From positions 1 through 6,542 of the forward strand of contig JAEXSY010000131.1 of assembly GCA_023440105.1 (NCBI GenBank): a stretch of DNA of 6,542 bases. Reading direction: 5' to 3'. A program made the translations under genes and the position numbers. Of the stretch, positions 5,377 through 6,542 are shown piece after piece; within the stretch, counting starts at the first letter, position 1; each line of letters opens with the position of its first letter. The notes under the pieces are model-generated. The model was not told the DNA's origin and ran no database searches. It saw only the letters and a program-made list of their open reading frames with translations. The DNA is from Bacillota bacterium. GTDB lineage: Bacteria > Bacillota > Clostridia > Clostridiales > Clostridiaceae.

Positions 5377-6273
5377 TTATTTTATTACTTTATTATATAT
5401 TTCTAACGCTTTTCTGAGGTTATAATTGAAAATGATGTTTTCTTCGTTCTGTAACCCAATTCCATTTCTTTTATAAATTACACCGGACAGCACCTCACTG
5501 TCGATCCCCGTAGCTTCCGATAGTAAAGCTAAGTTATCAGTAGAAATACCCGTTTCCTTCCTTTTAATAAGCATTAAGGCTTCTAGATAGATAAACAGTG
5601 CCTCGAGACTTTTAGAGATATTTATAAAGCTATCTAAATATGAATCTTCTCCTCTATATATAACATGCTCCTCTTCTAAGGCTGCTACTAGATTATTATA
5701 TTTTGAAATGAGACTGCTTAAATCCTCCAGGTCGTCAATCTCCTCATGAAGGGCTATAGCAGACAGCTTATTAATAATATTACTTTTTATCTCTGCCTTT
5801 ACCTCAAGTATTTTTTCATGGAGCTTTGGAGCAAATAACAAGTAATTAACCAAAACAGATATAACAATTCCAAGGAGTGTATCTAATAATCTGAAGAAAC
5901 TGTATTCCAATGGAGTTTTAGCGGACAGATTAATCATAATTGCAATGAAAACAGTATTAGATATAACTATAGCCTTTTTTAGCTTAAATTTATTACAAAA
6001 AGTTATAATAATAATCGTTCCCAAGGATATAAGGAAAGGATTCCCCTTTCTTATGGTGCTGAATATAAGACCTAAAATAGCTCCTATAATAGTTCCCTGC
6101 ATTCTATTAACTCCTGCCTTATAGGAGTTTATCACTGTGCTTTCCATGGAAATCACCGCAGCAATACAGGGATAAAAGGGTGAGATTCCAAAAAAATTAG
6201 AAATTACAACACAAAGAAATATCGCTAAGGCGGTCTTGTATATTCTGAGACCAATTTTAAGATTAATCCTCAA
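5377..6273 (-). CDS. Aromatic acid exporter family membrane protein (ArAE_1/DUF939, FUSC-like)
   Basis: Predicted inner-membrane protein of the aromatic acid exporter/fusaric-acid-resistance type. The substrate is unknown, and export is inferred from the family. With the start chosen here it has 298 residues. The N-terminal half contains about six hydrophobic segments (roughly 13-29, 33-45, 63-74, 79-93, 102-116, 128-147). It includes the family-like opening KIGLRIYKTALAIF, the segment AGVNRMQGTIIGAILGLIF near 53-71, and FRLLDTLLGIVISVLVNYLLF near 127-147. The C-terminal half (about 150-298) is polar, helical and presumably cytoplasmic, as in ArAE_1 proteins. Start choice: the frame is open to GTG at 6285, but AGGTGGTG (6287-6280) overlaps that codon; the same site is correctly placed, six bases off, for TTG at 6273. 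It follows the dipeptidase stop by 18 bases, so the two are probably one transcript. No clear terminator follows. Confidence 0.87.
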   Translation of the reverse strand: MRINLKIGLRIYKTALAIFLCVVISNFFGISPFYPCIAAVISMESTVINSYKAGVNRMQGTIIGAILGLIFSTIRKGNPFLISLGTIIIITFCNKFKLKKAIVISNTVFIAIMINLSAKTPLEYSFFRLLDTLLGIVISVLVNYLLFAPKLHEKILEVKAEIKSNIINKLSAIALHEEIDDLEDLSSLISKYNNLVAALEEEHVIYRGEDSYLDSFINISKSLEALFIYLEALMLIKRKETGISTDNLALLSEATGIDSEVLSGVIYKRNGIGLQNEENIIFNYNLRKALEIYNKVIK

Positions 6274-6279
6274 TAATAA

Positions 6280-6287
6280 CACCACCT
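6280..6287 (-). promoter_or_regulatory. Ribosome binding site that decides the exporter-like gene start
   Basis: AGGTGGTG overlaps the upstream candidate GTG codons (6285 and 6282) and so cannot serve them. It lies six bases before TTG at 6273-6271, which continues as MRINLKIGLRIYKTA, a typical start for this family. Confidence 0.65.
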
Positions 6288-6291
6288 ATTA

Positions 6292-6542
6292 TTATCTGAT
6301 TTCTTTTAGAAGCTCCTTTAAGAAGACCCATAAATTCTGTACAGAAGTTATGCTCATATGCTCCTCGGGAGTATGGACATCATAAAGATTCGGCCCAAAG
6401 GAAATCATATCCATATCATTAAACTTCTCACTGAATAGTCCACATTCTACACCAGCATGGATGGCTACAATCTCTGGTTTTTTGCCAGTTAGCCTTTCAT
6501 AAACCTCACAGCTTATATTTCTGATTTTAGACTCACTATTAT
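6292..6542 (-). CDS. pepD: Aminoacyl-histidine dipeptidase (M20 family, PepD-like), C-terminal 82 residues
   Basis: Only the C-terminal end lies in the window; the gene enters from the right edge. Reading backwards from 6540 the frame gives NSESKIRNISCEVYERLTGK, then KPEIVAIHAGVECGLF, then DMDMISFGPNLYDVHTPEE and HMSITSVQNLWVFLKELLKE, ending at TAA (6294-6292). IHAGxECGLF and GPNxxDVHTPEE with a following HMSI segment are characteristic of M20C cytosolic dipeptidases, which cleave Xaa-His dipeptides such as carnosine. The histidine in DVHTPEE is expected to be a metal ligand. Full-length relatives are about 480 residues, so the catalytic N-terminal part and the lid domain are outside the window. 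The stop is followed at once by the ribosome binding site of the exporter-like gene. Confidence 0.9.
   Translation of the reverse strand, partial: NSESKIRNISCEVYERLTGKKPEIVAIHAGVECGLFSEKFNDMDMISFGPNLYDVHTPEEHMSITSVQNLWVFLKELLKEIR

Overview
This is a low-GC, Clostridium-like (Firmicutes) chromosomal window. Every recognisable gene lies on the minus strand, so the layout reads from right to left. AT-rich codons (ATA, AGA, TTA), strong AGGAGG-type ribosome binding sites and the gene order maf-radC-mreB-mreC-mreD all fit this group. Nothing in the window looks mobile, viral or rearranged: there are no transposases, integrases, tRNAs, rRNAs or CRISPR arrays.

Right part (about 4690-6542): the C-terminal end of an M20-family aminoacyl-histidine dipeptidase (PepD-like) enters from the right edge. 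A close-spaced aromatic-acid-exporter-type (ArAE/FUSC-like) membrane protein follows, probably on the same transcript. Next comes a GNAT acetyltransferase whose real start is probably internal, at 5276, followed by a strong rho-independent terminator (4690-4745).

Middle (3880-4619): a single gene encodes a membrane-anchored protein with a SPOR-like peptidoglycan-binding domain. It ends two bases before a long hairpin that has only a weak U-tract.

Left part (1-3840): a candidate sigma-A promoter with an A-tract upstream precedes a tightly packed operon: DUF4321 small membrane protein, maf (nucleotide pyrophosphatase), radC (JAMM protein), mreB, mreC and mreD, with mreD cut by the left edge. 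Gaps between these genes are 2 to 36 bases and none holds a terminator, so they are most likely one transcript that continues leftwards, in relatives into a PBP2 gene and/or minCDE. MreB (actin-like filament), MreC (periplasm-facing scaffold) and MreD (integral membrane partner) form the rod-shape elongasome. The neighbouring SPOR protein fits a cell-wall or division theme.

I do not see a new system. The points worth a second look are three start codons decided by ribosome binding sites, an unusual residue pair in Maf, the uncharacterised C-terminal half of the SPOR protein, the DUF4321 linkage, and the hairpin between the SPOR gene and the mre operon.
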